Origin: Diadophis punctatus similis
Lineage: Eukaryota > Chordata > Lepidosauria > Squamata > Dipsadidae
Length of the DNA stretch: 64,000 nt
NCBI GenBank assembly: GCA_023053685.1
Contig: JALIGW010000013.1
Location: 16,930,501 to 16,994,500 of the forward strand
Reading direction: 5' to 3'
Shown here: piece after piece, positions 1 to 11,700 of the stretch
How the letters are laid out: each line of letters begins with the position of its first letter
Position numbering within the stretch: the first letter of the stretch is position 1
Notes under the pieces: generated by a model
What the model was told of the DNA's origin: nothing
The model's input: only the letters and a program-made list of their open reading frames with translations
Databases searched by the model: none
Program-made: the position numbers and the translations under genes

Positions 1-838
1 ACATAGCGCATTGGATGATTGCAAGTGGCGCATTGCAATCATCCAAAGGACAGAAAAGGTGATGCTTTTCTGCCCGGCGAGCGGGACGGCAGTGCGCGCG
101 CAAGGAAAGCCGGAGGACGGCGCCGAGGCTCTCCAGGCAGCGGCAGGTGACAGCGGGCACCGGCCGAGTCATCTCACGGGCAGTCGCGCCGACCCTGCCT
201 CCGCCGAGGAGGAGGGGGAAAGGAAAGCGCTCCCGCAGAGCATCCCAACTGCAAGTTATCGTCGCCTGTCCTGCCCAAGCGGCCGCGCGACATGACCCCG
301 GAGCCAATGGGCGCAAGGGCAGGAAGAGAAAAAGAAAGAAAAGGTGACGCCCCGCTCGCTGGGCGCCTCTGCGCCGCGGTCGGAATCACTTCCATTCGCT
401 AAAACAGCGTCACCTTTTCTTTCTTTTTCTCTCTCTTCCTGCCCTTGCGCCCATCTGGCTTCGGGGTCGCGTCGCGCGGCCGCTTGGGCAGGACGGGTGA
501 TGATAACTTGCAGTTGGGACGCTCTGCGGGAGCGCTTCCCTTTCCCCCTCCTCCTCGGCGGAGGCAGGGTCAGCGCGGCTGCCCGTGAGAGGACTCAGCC
601 GGCGCCCGCTGTCACCTGCCGCTGCCTGGAGAGCCTCGTGCGCTCGACGCCGTCCTCTGGCATTCCTTCCGCGTGCGCTGCCGTTCCATCCGAGAGTCGC
701 CGAGCGGAGTGCGCTTCATGGGCTAAATCACCGCCTTTCTCCTCCTCCTCCTCCTCCCCCGGCTGGGCTGACGACTGCCCGTCTTCCAGGAGCCTCGGTA
801 GATTGGTGGCTGCTGGATCTTCTTCAGCCAGCCCCTCT
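1..838. mobile_element. Foldback MITE, hAT-type ends, cut by the window edge
   Basis: Two GC-rich arms, about 62-344 and 407-690, are inverted copies with roughly 90% identity around a 60-bp centre. The first 45 bases match the right end of the elements at 11941-12814 and 58558-59550 in reverse complement (the GCGCATTGGATG segment), so this is the same family. The short ORFs here are not genes. Confidence 0.7.
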
Positions 839-1077
839 CCACAGCCAGGAAGGAAGGAAGGAAGGAAGGAAGGAAGGAAGGAAGGAAGGAAGGAAGGAAG
901 AAGAAAGAGAGAGAGGGGGGGTTAGGAAGGCAGGAAGGCAGAAAGAAAGAAAAAGATGTTAGGAAAGAAGAAAGATGAAGGAAGGAAGGAAGGAAGAAGA
1001 AAGAAGAGACAGAAAGAAAGAAAGAAAAGTTAGGAAGGAAGGAAGACAGAAAGAAAGAAAAGTTAGGAAGGAAGGAA

Positions 1078-1109
<32 letters not shown>

Positions 1110-1110
1110 T
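839..1110 (+). repeat. Purine microsatellite (GGAA)n/(GAAA)n
   Basis: A nearly pure purine tract of GGAA and GAAA units with interruptions. No gene signal. Confidence 0.9.
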
Positions 1111-2880
1111 GTAATGCTGATTAATGATTACTTTAATGACAATGACTCTACTGGACTGAACAGTGAAAATAGAGATAAAGATAACAGTGATAATGATAAC
1201 AGAGATAAAGATATCAAGAATAATTATGTTCAGATTGATGATAAGGATTTTGAGATATATAAAATGGAAAAAGGAATGGAGAAAATTAAATATATACAGA
1301 AAGTAAAATTAAGAGAGAGGAAAAGAGTGTGGGGAAAGAGAACTTATTGGTACAAAATTAAAAGAAAGATGAAAAAAAATTAAGCAGATCGGGTGGAGGA
1401 AATATATATATAAAAACAAAGTAGTTGAGAAACTAAAAGGGAATGGATGATGATATTGGAATATTATAGAAATGTTTTTTTAATTTAAAATTATCTTATT
1501 AAGAGAAAAAAAATTCTGTTTTTTTTATATACAGATTAATATTGTTTAACAAATTAAAAGATTTGATATTTTAGATATAACAAAGTTAATTAAGATGAGA
1601 AGTATGAATGATAAATATAAGTATTAGAGCTCAAAAGATGTATTATGATTGTGTATTTTTTTCATTTTTTTCAATTTATTTTTTCACATATGAAATTTGT
1701 TCAAATGAAAAATCTTAAAGGGGAAAAATGTATTATTTTAAGAGTTGAATATGTAATTGAATAAATTTAGAAAGAATTTTGATGATTAGTAAATGAAACG
1801 ATATATTATAATTGTGTATAATTAATATAACGTTAGAAATTCAAAGATTTTTTTTCTTCTCTCGTTCTTTTTATAAAGATTAATAATGTTGAATCTTTTG
1901 GAATAATGTGGATAAAACAATGACAATAAGAGAAATATGGAATAAATATGATCACTAGAATTTAAGGGAAATTACTTAAATATTAAATAATGAACAGGAA
2001 ATATGAATGTTAATTACTTTAAAATTTATTAAACTGAGAGTTGATAAGTTAATCGATTTGGATTTTTTTCCTTTCCTTTTTATATTTTATTTTTTCTTTA
2101 CTACTTGTTGAATATTTATAGAGTGGATAAAATTAGACAGAATTTTGATGATTAATATGAGAAATTAAAAGAATAATTGGGCATTTAGTTTTTTGATAGA
2201 ACAAAGGATAAAAAACAGAAGCGATGAATAAAGAGATTAAAGAATTAAAGGAAGCAATTTGGCTTAAAATTAAGAAGCAGGAGACATTAACTATCTTGGA
2301 AAGTTAAGCGAATAGCGATCTATTTGGATGAAAATTTGGAATTAACTGGTGCATATCCCAGATGACAAAACTAGAAATTAGATTTTTTTTCTTTTTTTCT
2401 TTTTTCTTTTTTTGGGGAGGTAAGATGGAAATAGCAGCATGTACCTAGAAGAGAGTATAACATAAAAAATATAACTATAATGATGGTTGTTTTTTTTAAA
2501 AAAAGAGATATGATTAGTTTAAAATTGAGATTAGCATCAGTCTGTCAAATATAAAATGAGTTTAGTATAAAAGCACTCAAGGAAAGGCAAAGAAAATGAA
2601 AGAGGAAGTAGAAGGGGAGGAAGAGAAGGTGTAGAGAGGAGGAGGGAAGGAGTTAGAAAGTAGGAGGAGAAGTTGGAGATAGAGAGAGGGGGGTGTAATG
2701 GAATAAAGTAGAACAGACTGATGACTGATGAGGCAAGTGTTGAATAAGATACTGACTTTTGAATAATTGATTATATTGAACAAATATGTATTTTTATTGT
2801 AATATTTTAAGGTACATGTGTATTGAATTGTATATGAAGTGATGGAGAAAATAAAAAAATTTGAAAAAGAAAGAAAGAAA
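1111..2880 (+). other. AT-rich tract, possibly L1-like 3' region
   Basis: Strongly AT-rich DNA with one 89-codon ORF of low complexity and loosely repeated phrases (GAATTTTGATGATTAGTA near 1775, a variant near 2135). The A-rich end near 2850-2884 suggests an L1-type 3' region, but I cannot assign it firmly. No gene seen. Confidence 0.3.
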
Positions 2881-2883
2881 GAA

Positions 2884-2960
2884 AGTTGTATGGCCGCCCT
2901 GAGTCCTACGGGAGTGGGGCGGCATACAAAAATGACCAAAAAAATAAATAAATAATAAAT
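2884..2960 (+). mobile_element. SINE/LINE 3' tail (GGGCGGCATA type, AATAAA-rich end)
   Basis: CCGCCCTGAGTCC followed by GGGGCGGCATAC and an (AAATA)n tail, the 3' module common to squamate SINEs and L3 LINEs. A related module is at 15230-15299. Confidence 0.6.
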
Positions 2961-2999
2961 GGCGGATTGGAACTCGTCTGCGAAAAAATTTGGCGGATG

Positions 3000-3689
3000 G
3001 TATGCTTAAGGTTGGCCACCACTGATATGGACAGTTCTGAGTAGGGTGGGTTTTTTGCAAATTCAGGATATTCAGGTCTAAGAAGTTCAAAATTTCCATG
3101 TATCTAGGCAGCCCTTTGGGTATTGCTCCAAGAGCTCCTATTATTGTTGTATTGGTACGACCATTTATTTCTTCCTCCATAGTTGCTCAACTTCAATTAG
3201 TAAATCACAGTATTTTGTTAATTTTTCTAGCTCTTTCTCTTCAATTCGTGCATCACCTGGTATTGCAGTATCAATGAACAAGAATTTTTTCTTTTCCGCA
3301 ATAGTGATGCCGGGCGTGTTGTGGCCCAGACGTCTATCTGTTTGGATCTGAAAGTCCCACAGCATCTTGACTTGCTCATTTTCAAGAATTTTGTCAATTT
3401 GGTGTTCCCAGTAATTTTTGCTGCAATCAAACCCAAACTTCTGGAAAAGCTTCAAATGTATTAATTTGGCAACTTGATCATGAACATTGTAGATAATCAG
3501 TTTGTGAGATTTTGCTGTAGCCACTGATAAGATGATCCACGATTTCATCTTGCTCATTGTATAAGCGATATTTGCTGTTGTTCTGACATGTTGAATTTTT
3601 GCTGTCATGGAATTGAAAATCTGCAGGACTTGTTCTTGGGCAGCCAAAATGAATCCTTCAGTTTCTTTCTTCAACGCTCCTGATCTCAA
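3000..3689 (-). mobile_element. R4-type LINE fragment (restriction-like endonuclease end)
   Basis: A 174-codon minus-strand ORF carries H-N-T-P-G-I-T-I, then K-K-K-F-L-F-I-D-T-A-I-P-G-D, the late D...K...ID.A.PGD pattern of the restriction-like endonuclease in R4/Dong-like LINEs. The continuing frame has I-I-G-A-L-G-A-I-P-K-G-L, also typical of that C-terminus. It is 5'-truncated and frame-shifted near 3170. Confidence 0.6.
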
Positions 3690-3705
3690 CCAGCTCCATG
3701 TTAGC

Positions 3706-3920
3706 TTTGTATCTACCTTTCCTTAAATGTTCTTTAGGTATTATTATTATTAGTTTATGGCATTGTTACAGTAGCCTTGAGTTCACAATGCAATTGCAGA
3801 GTATTAGTTTGGCTTTCCAAGGTACCAGCCCTGTTGTAAGACATGCTTGCACACTTCCCAAAATGCACTACAGGAGGGTGAGCTGGCTTTGTAACAGACA
3901 AAAAAATAACAAGCTCTTTG
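3706..3920. repeat. Segment shared with 46251-46468
   Basis: About 215 bp almost identical to 46251-46468, from GCTTTGTATCTACC to AACAAGCTC. It marks the left limit of similarity between copies A and B inside the window. I cannot name the repeat. Confidence 0.6.
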
Positions 3921-4690
3921 GAATTAAGTCTCAAAGATCCTAAAGGTTGTCCTAGAGATCCTAAAGATTGATCAAAAACCCCTCCCCTCATTTTTAGTTT
4001 ACTTTAAGGATATAGAAGCACAAAATGATATAGCTATCCTTAGTAAGGTGGGTAACTTGAAATAGCTGAGTAATTACAAACGTACTTTTCAAGTAGACAG
4101 CTATTTGAAGTTACAACTGCCAAAACATCTTAGGGAGATATTTACGCAAGCAAGATTCGAACAGCTTGACACAATGGTCAGATACAGGAGATTCCATTCT
4201 ATACCCTACAATGAGCGTCTCTGCATTTGCAGAACGGCAGAGGTAGAAGAACTGGCTCACATCCTATTTGATTGTTGCTTGTATAAGGGGGTGAGAGACA
4301 GGTACCTTGGTCTATATACCAAACAAATGACCCATTGGGATCCCCATATCAAAACAACTTACCTTATGTGCGGCCAGAACCTGAAAATAACACATTTAGC
4401 ACAGTATTTAAACAAAATGGTTTGGTTGAGATCTGCATACGTGGGACTGATTGGGATAGATTGCAGGGGTGACACCGAAATATAATTTTATCATATTTTA
4501 TCTATATCTAAAATCATTGCATTTTATTCAATTTCATTTTAGACTGTATTTTATTTCAACTTCATTTTAAATCGTATTTTATTCCAATCTCATTTTAAAT
4601 TGTTTTTATCAAATTTTAGTAATAATTTGTTTCTGGAACTTTGCACTTTGATATGGCCCAAGGGCTAATCAATAAAGACTCATGTCAGTT
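3921..4690 (+). mobile_element. LINE 3' fragment with zinc-knuckle-like C-terminus (copy A)
   Basis: The ORF at 4105-4485 has C-I-C-x(8)-H-x(4)-C spacing and a 3' end reading CTAATCAATAAAGACTC, typical of the C-terminus and tail of an endonuclease-type LINE (possibly Vingi-like). The same fragment occurs at 51141-51925, where an internal gap removes a few codons. Confidence 0.5.
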
Positions 4691-4908
4691 TACTTTAAAG
4701 CTCTCCTGATATGTTGAGCCAGTCGTTTACCAAAAACATTCTTCCCAGTTTTTTGAAGTGCAGCCCATCCCTTGCCAGAAGCCCTTCATGAAGGTAATGC
4801 AGACCATGGTCTAGGAATACAAAGTTATCTTGGCAGCACTAACCCTTGAGCCAGTGTTTTTATTTCTAAATTCCTTTGTTCTCTCAACAGTATAAGTATG
4901 CAAAATAG

Positions 4909-5549
4909 CAGTGGTGGGTTCCTACCGGTGTGGTCCACTCTATAGCACCGGTAGCGGCCCGCTGGTGACGGCACAGTACCGGTGCAGTCGGTTGCCGGTG
5001 CCTGGGCGCCGCCATTTTTTTAAAAAAAATTTATTTATTTATTTTTAAATTTTCTTCTGCGCATGCCCAGAAGCCGAGCTTCCGGCACTGCACATGAGCT
5101 GCCTTCCTACCCCACAATGAGTCCAAGCAGGGGAGGATGGCTGAGGGAGCGCGTGAGACGCTGAAAGAATGGGTGGCAGGAGCTATCTCCATTCCCCTCC
5201 CTTCAGCAGTCCGAGAAGCCACGAATGCGCGGTGATGATCATAGGCATTTTCGCACGTTCGAGGCTTGTCGAGCTGCTGAGGGGAGGGGGAACGGGCAGC
5301 AGGAGCCTAGGATCATCGAATGGGGAGAAGCATTCAGTCCGGATGGAGCCTCCTAGAAGAATCGCTGCCACGGTCTTGCTGCTCCCGCTGCAGGGGGCTG
5401 CGTTGCAGGTGGGCAATGCCCTCCTGCTTCTCCGGCCGCTGCCAAGCTCCCGAGGCCCACACCCACCCGGTCACATGGATGGCAAGCCACACCCACAAAA
5501 TAAGCCACGCCCACAGAGTGGTAGTAAAAAAATTAGGAACCCGCCCCTG
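4909..5549. mobile_element. hAT-type element, copy A only
   Basis: Ends CAGTGGTGGGTTCC and GGAACCCGCCCCTG are inverted repeats. The 8-bp direct repeat CAAAATAG flanks it exactly (4901-4908, 5550-5557). The equivalent place in copy B near 52135 lacks it. Confidence 0.88.
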
Positions 5550-5632
5550 CAAAATAGTATACAAAAGTATAGAGGATTGGCTCCTCTGCCATAGTTTGCA
5601 GTTTTCATCAATACAGCAACATAGGTACATAC

Positions 5633-5755
5633 CAGGCTTACAGACATTAAACACTTTGTTTAGCAGCTGCAGGCACTTTTCATCATTCCAGTTAATCAGG
5701 ACCCTGGCAAAAATGTACAAATCTGCTTCAGGAATTGGATCTTTAAAAAAATCCC
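5633..5755 (-). CDS. ASMT-like: ASMT-like copy A, exon 7 (altered active site)
   Basis: 123 nt, residues 236-277. The acceptor is TTTCAG|GGG and the donor CCTG|GTATGT. It holds [14 protein letters not shown] and A-R-V-L-I-N-W. In ASMT the last motif is A-R-V-L-H-D-W with the catalytic His. Here His is Ile and the following Asp is Asn; the preceding Arg is kept. Two further differences from copy B are silent. The next exon is not in the window. Confidence 0.94.
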
Positions 5756-8700
5756 CTGAAATGAAATAATTAAGATACATTTAAAAATATCATCATCCTG
5801 GAAGAATACTTTGGTCTCCCTATCTATCATTTAAAACAAAATAAGCTCTTCTGTTATGTTTTGACATTGGCAGAAATGCTAGAATAAACTCCAGTTTACC
5901 TGCATGGAAAGTAATCCGCGATGTTTCTGAGAAGGCATGATACTTCTTTGATGTTTCCATTACTTCAGGGAGGTCAAAAATTGTCACAGTACAATTTGGA
6001 TACATTGCAATCAGTTCCTTAGATAAGGCACCACAGCTTCCTTGAAAAAGGACAAAATTAAAAGAAAGAACTATATAAAATAAAATTTGAAAATATATAT
6101 TTCAAATGGTTTTCAGTTTTACTGTTTTAAGATTCTTCAGCTACCTCTGTTACTTCCAAGATCAAAGTCGGCTTTCTAGTTTCCATACAGCAATAAACAG
6201 ATGTACAAGATATATTCTAATAAATCTATTACCTAACTACTTTCTCTCCTTAATTTTTGTAAAATGCTTCTCTTTAGTCTTTTTCAATGGGCTAGATATT
6301 CCATTTTTCAAAAATCAATCTTATTAGCTATTATTTTTCATTCCTTTTCCTGTGGCTTCCCTTTCCATGCCTTCTTTTCATAGATACCTAAACCGTATCT
6401 TTTTTCAGTAGACCCAACGAACTCTAAACACAGTTAAAATTAATCCATCCTGTTGCCACTGCTTGCAGCCCAATACAAGATTAGCTTTCTTAAAGCTAAT
6501 CCTCATTTTTTTTATCCTCTTAAATTACATTAGCATTCCCCCAACCAGATTTGCCTACCTAAAATAAAAAATAACTTTGGTGATAAAATCAGCAATTGTT
6601 GTCCAGTATATGGGAATAAACAATGTACACAAAGGCTATACAAAAATTGCCATACAGTTATGGTAACTCTGTGTTTCAAGTTTGAGTCCCCAAGGATGAG
6701 GGTCAGCAGAAGCACTTGATCTTTATAACAAATGTACTGGTGATTGACAGTGTCTAGTAATATTGTATTAAAATACTATGCACATAAATGCATTATATAT
6801 GTGATAGGCACCCAAAGTCCAGTGGTCCAATATCAGGCCTTTAAACATTGCGTTCTGCGTCCGAAAAGCATTACCAGGGCAAATGTGTGTCACTTTCTGT
6901 CCTTGGCCAACTTTGTTCCAGACTTCAGATTTTTGTTTTGTTTTTCCACATTCATACACTTGGATAATATCAATACAGGCAAGAGGGGAAAAAACAGGAA
7001 AAGAGGTGGGGATAATCTAGGAATAGTGCTTAATTTAGCCCTTCAAAACTTAAAGTTGCCAATAATAATTAATAAATCTTTTTAAGACAGAGAAGCTCTG
7101 AAAGCAGATTTGGCAAAATCGAGTTTTAATCTCTGAAGGAATTCTAATCCTAAAGTCATAGTATTTGTGAAACAATGCAAGAGGTCATAGAACCCAATAC
7201 CCAAATCTTAAAACTAAAAAGGTTAAATTAATAATCAGCAAAGTGACTTTAATTTGTGATACTTACCACCTATATCATAAATGAATTCAAATTCAGAAAG
7301 ATCAAATGCAGTCAGTACTTCTCTTCCATGCAAACTCCAAGCCTCATTCATAAACCTGAAGAAGGCTTCGATGTTTTCTTCTGACCTAGAATTGAAATTT
7401 ACACAATAAACTTATTCTTTTACATAGAAAAGAGCACCTCTATACCAATGTAATCTGTAATTTACCAAGAAGAATCCAAAGTTTATGGAGCCTTGATGTT
7501 CTACATCAACTTCAAAAAGTTAATATTTGATATTAACTTTTTTGATATTAACTTGAAAATATGTGATAAGGGAAATCAATTCCATTTCATTAGACTTTCA
7601 GAAGCAAAAGCAGTCTCTATGCTAGCTCTCATTGCAGATTTCACATGTTCAGATCAAAAACCAATTAAACAGTGTCATGAATGTTGCTTGCACACAGATT
7701 TCAGACTTTCTTACAATCCACATCCCTGGGAGTAAGAGATGTCTCTTGGTCACCTACAGCAGTGGCCCCCAACCTTTTGGGCACCAGGGACCAGTTCCGT
7801 GGAGAAATGTTTTTCCACAGACTGGAGGGGGTGTGGGTTTGCATGCTGCCTGCAATCCTGCAGATGGGGCTTCACTTATTTGCACGGCTTGGTTGCTGGC
7901 ATGCCACAGACCGGTGTCGGTCCATGGACCGGGGGTTGGGGACCCCTGACCTACAGGGTCAGATTAGCCCAGTCTGATATTTATAGGGAAAAATGCTATC
8001 AAAAATTGATATAGAAAAAATGTTTTCGTTAAAAAGGGATTGGGGAAAGGACAGAGAGAGGCTGGAAAATGATACCTCCATTATTTCCAGCAGCCTCTGA
8101 ACTCCAGGAAAGTGAAACACAGGTTCATTTGCTTCAGGAAACCTTTATTTATGCACATAGAAGTTGTGCTATGAAGGGATTTGCACTCAATGTTTTACTT
8201 CTGTTTTATGGTTGGTTGCACAGTAAGTTAGATGTTTAGAGTTTTATTGTTATTATTTAAATTTATTGGCCACTCATCTCCAGAGGACTTTGGGTAGCAA
8301 GAATAATGATTTTTTTTCCTTTTGCTAAGTCTTATGTTTACATTTCTTTGTACAAGTTATGAACGAGTTATATTATTACATATAATATACTAAATATTAC
8401 ATAACAGATATGATATATGATATGATATATGATATTATATATAATAAATATTACATAACATACATAAAATATAATATGTATGCAAGAGAGATATGTCTGC
8501 CACATGTCATGTTTTCTCTCTGATGATTAACAAGTCAAAATAATGTTAATAATACAGCCTTCTGTTTAGAATCTAGATTTGGTGAACAGAAGAAGATATA
8601 ATATCATAAATATCATAACTATTGCACTATAGTATACTATACTATACTATACTACACTACACTACACTACACTACACTACACTACACTACACTACACTAC

Positions 8701-11700
8701 ACTACACTACACTATACGCAGTAGCGTAAAATCCTAACAAAAAAACTAAGCAGAAAAACAGATAGCGACCGCATGCACAGTGCCGGAACTTGGCTTCTGA
8801 GCATGCTCAGAAGGAAAAAAATTTTTTTTTAAAAAAAGATGGCGGTGCCCACAGACCGGCATCAACCGATCCAGTTCAGTGACGTCATCATGACATCACC
8901 AGTGGGTCACTACCAGTTCGGGCGAATAAGTCCGAACCAGGAGGAACCCACCCCTGACTATACTATACTATACATTACATTATACAATACATTATATTAT
9001 ACTATATTATACCATATATCATTATGTTATGTTATGTTATGTTATGTTGTGTTGTGTTGCGTTGCGTTGCATTGCGTTGCATTGCGTTGCATTGCTATGT
9101 TATGTTATGTTATTATAAATATAATATAATGCAATATAATATATTTATTATATAGTATTATATTATATCTTCTGTTCACCAAATCTCTAGAATCTAAACA
9201 GAAAGCTATATTATTAACATTATATTAACAAATATATTAACAGTCACTCATGCCCTAGTCCCATGATGGTGAACCTATGGCATGCATGCCACAGGTGGCA
9301 TGCGGAGTCATCTTTGTGGGTATGTGAGCCGTTGCCCTAGGTCAGCTCCAGCGCGTATGTGCGCACGCCAGCAAGCTGATTTTTGCCTGGCCTAGCCTAC
9401 ACCACCCCTCCCCTCCCAGAAGTCTCCATGTGGCCCATTTTGGATACCAGGTAAGTACAGGGCTCGCGCTGAGGCTCTGAGAGGGCGAAAAACAGGCCTA
9501 CCAGAAGTCCAGAAAGAGGCCGTTTCCGGCCTCCGGAGGCTTCAGGGAGGCCAGCTGGACCCAAAACAGGGGACGGGGAGTTGTGTGCGCATGCGCAGGG
9601 GGTGGGGAGCACGGGGGTCATGTGCACATGCACAAGGGGCATGCATGCATGTGGGGGGGCGGGGCACATGTGGGGACATTGCATTATGAGTGTGGGCACG
9701 CACGCTTTCAGCACCCAAGGAAAAAAAGGTTAGCCATCACTGCCCTAGTCACTTTCCATCTTGACAATTGCAATGCGCTCTACATGGGGCTGCCCTTGAA
9801 GAGCACCCGGAAGCTCCAATTGGTGAAAAATGCAGCGGCCTGCATGGTTTTGGGCAGACCCTGGTGTGCACATGTATCTCCTCTCCTGCAGGAGCTGCAT
9901 TGGCTGCCGATTTGCTTCTAGGTGCAATTCAAGGTGCTGATTTTCACCTTTAAAGCCCTTGATGGCTTGGGACCAGCTATCTCAGGGACCTCTCTTGCCG
10001 GTCACATCTATCCGACCCATCAGAGCGGGGAGGCAGGGAATGTTGCGAGTCCCACCCCTAGGGAGATACACTTGGTGGGACCCAGAAGAAGGGCCTTCTC
10101 CATGATGGCTCCCTCTCTATGGAACGTCATTGCCCCAGAGATTAGAATGGCCCCCACTCTAGCACTCTTCTGGAAGGCACTGAATATCTGGTTCTGCCAG
10201 TGGGGGTGGGGAACCCAGAGCGGGATAGAGCCCATTAAATGGCTCATGTGATGTGCTGTCGCTGGGGCAGGGGCAGGGGGTGGTGGGTGATTTATATTAT
10301 TAGATTAGATTAGATTAGATTAGATTAGATTAGATTAGATTAGATTAGATTAGATTAGATTAGATTAGATTAGATTAGATTAGATTAGATTATTAATTTA
10401 TTATTATATTAATTTATTTGATTCTTTTTTATTAGTTTTATTGTTTTAAATGAGGTTTTATATCCTGTAAGACGCCTTGAGTCGCCCTGTGCAAATAGGC
10501 GGCAATATAAATTCAATAAATAAATAAATAAATTATTTTAACTTGTTAGTCATCAGAGAGAAAACATGAAATGTGGCAGACATATCTCTCTTGCATACAG
10601 GCATTAGAACAGTGTTTCCCAACATTGGCAACTTGAAGATGTCTGGACTTCAACTCCCAGAATTCCCCAGCCAGCATTCGCTGGCTGGAGAATTCTGGGA
10701 GTTGAAGTCCAGACATCTTCAAGTTGCCAAGGTTGGGAAACACGGCATTAGAACATCAGTAAGATACCCTTTGGAAGTCAGATAGTGCCAGCAAGAACTA
10801 CCAAACCACTATCCTAAGGCAAGAGGTGACACCAAACTGGAAAAATCAGACAGTTTCTTGGGGCTTCTAGTCTTTCATCCTTATATGTACCTCTAGCTTC
10901 AGATCCCACATGTCCACACTACAAAGGAATTCTTAAGACAGTTATAGTACCCAAGTGACATTACAAAGAGGTTGAAGAGAGAACAAAAAAAAACAACAAA
11001 GAGAAATCATTGCTAGTATAAACATTAATCATTTTTAACAAAGTTGGACAAGGAAGATTTGATAGCCATATGTATTTATTGCCCACTCTATGGAAAGTAA
11101 AACATTGAGAAATATTAGATTTACCGGTATAAAGCCTCAAAGAAATTGTTTGAGGAAACACCAGATATTGATGAAATTTGATTCTTTCCTTCCCTGAAAA
11201 GATATTTTAGAAGCAAATGGTTAGGCAGCACAAGTAGAGTAACTATCAGATTCTTTCCCCCCATCATCAAATACTGAGTATATTATACAGGTCCCTGTAT
11301 TATTTTCAAAAGTCATTTCAAATGGCTTGGTCTCTAAATGGTTGATCACTTGAAGCTGAAATATTTTGCAATGCAATCCTATACACAGCTAAGCAGAAAT
11401 TACTTTTGTTGTGCAGTGCATAGGGATATGTCAGGAAGCTTACAGAGGTTGGCAAGATGCCTGGAATCAGTCCCCAAGAAGTAAGCCAAAACAGATAAGC
11501 CGAGCAGAGGTTTTCCAAACAAGAGGCACACGAACGAACGAACGAATGATCAAACGAGTTGTTTCCGTCTTCGTTATTCCTTAAGTAGGCTTGGGGAGCG
11601 GCCAATTAGCCCCAAGCCTACTCCTGAGGAGACCTCCTCCTGAGTAGCCATTCCTGCCTTTTGGCAGCTCTGCATGCCCGTGCATTAAGAAGAGGCTCCT

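Larger units (their letters stand above)
9240..10532 (+). mobile_element. CR1/L3 LINE 3' fragment with internal (AGATT)n
   Basis: The translation T-H-A-L-V-T, then N-A-L-Y-M-G-L-P-L-K-S-T, matches the end of the reverse transcriptase at 16185-18050. It is split by a hAT element (9261-9742). Its 3' UTR holds the (AGATT)n array at 10301-10392 and ends with the GGCGGCAATATAAATTC module and (AATA)n. Confidence 0.8.

Noticed and set aside
7493..7977. Plus-strand ORFs of 80-105 codons
   Set aside because: They run across the 7760-7948 hAT element and intron DNA; no homology seen.
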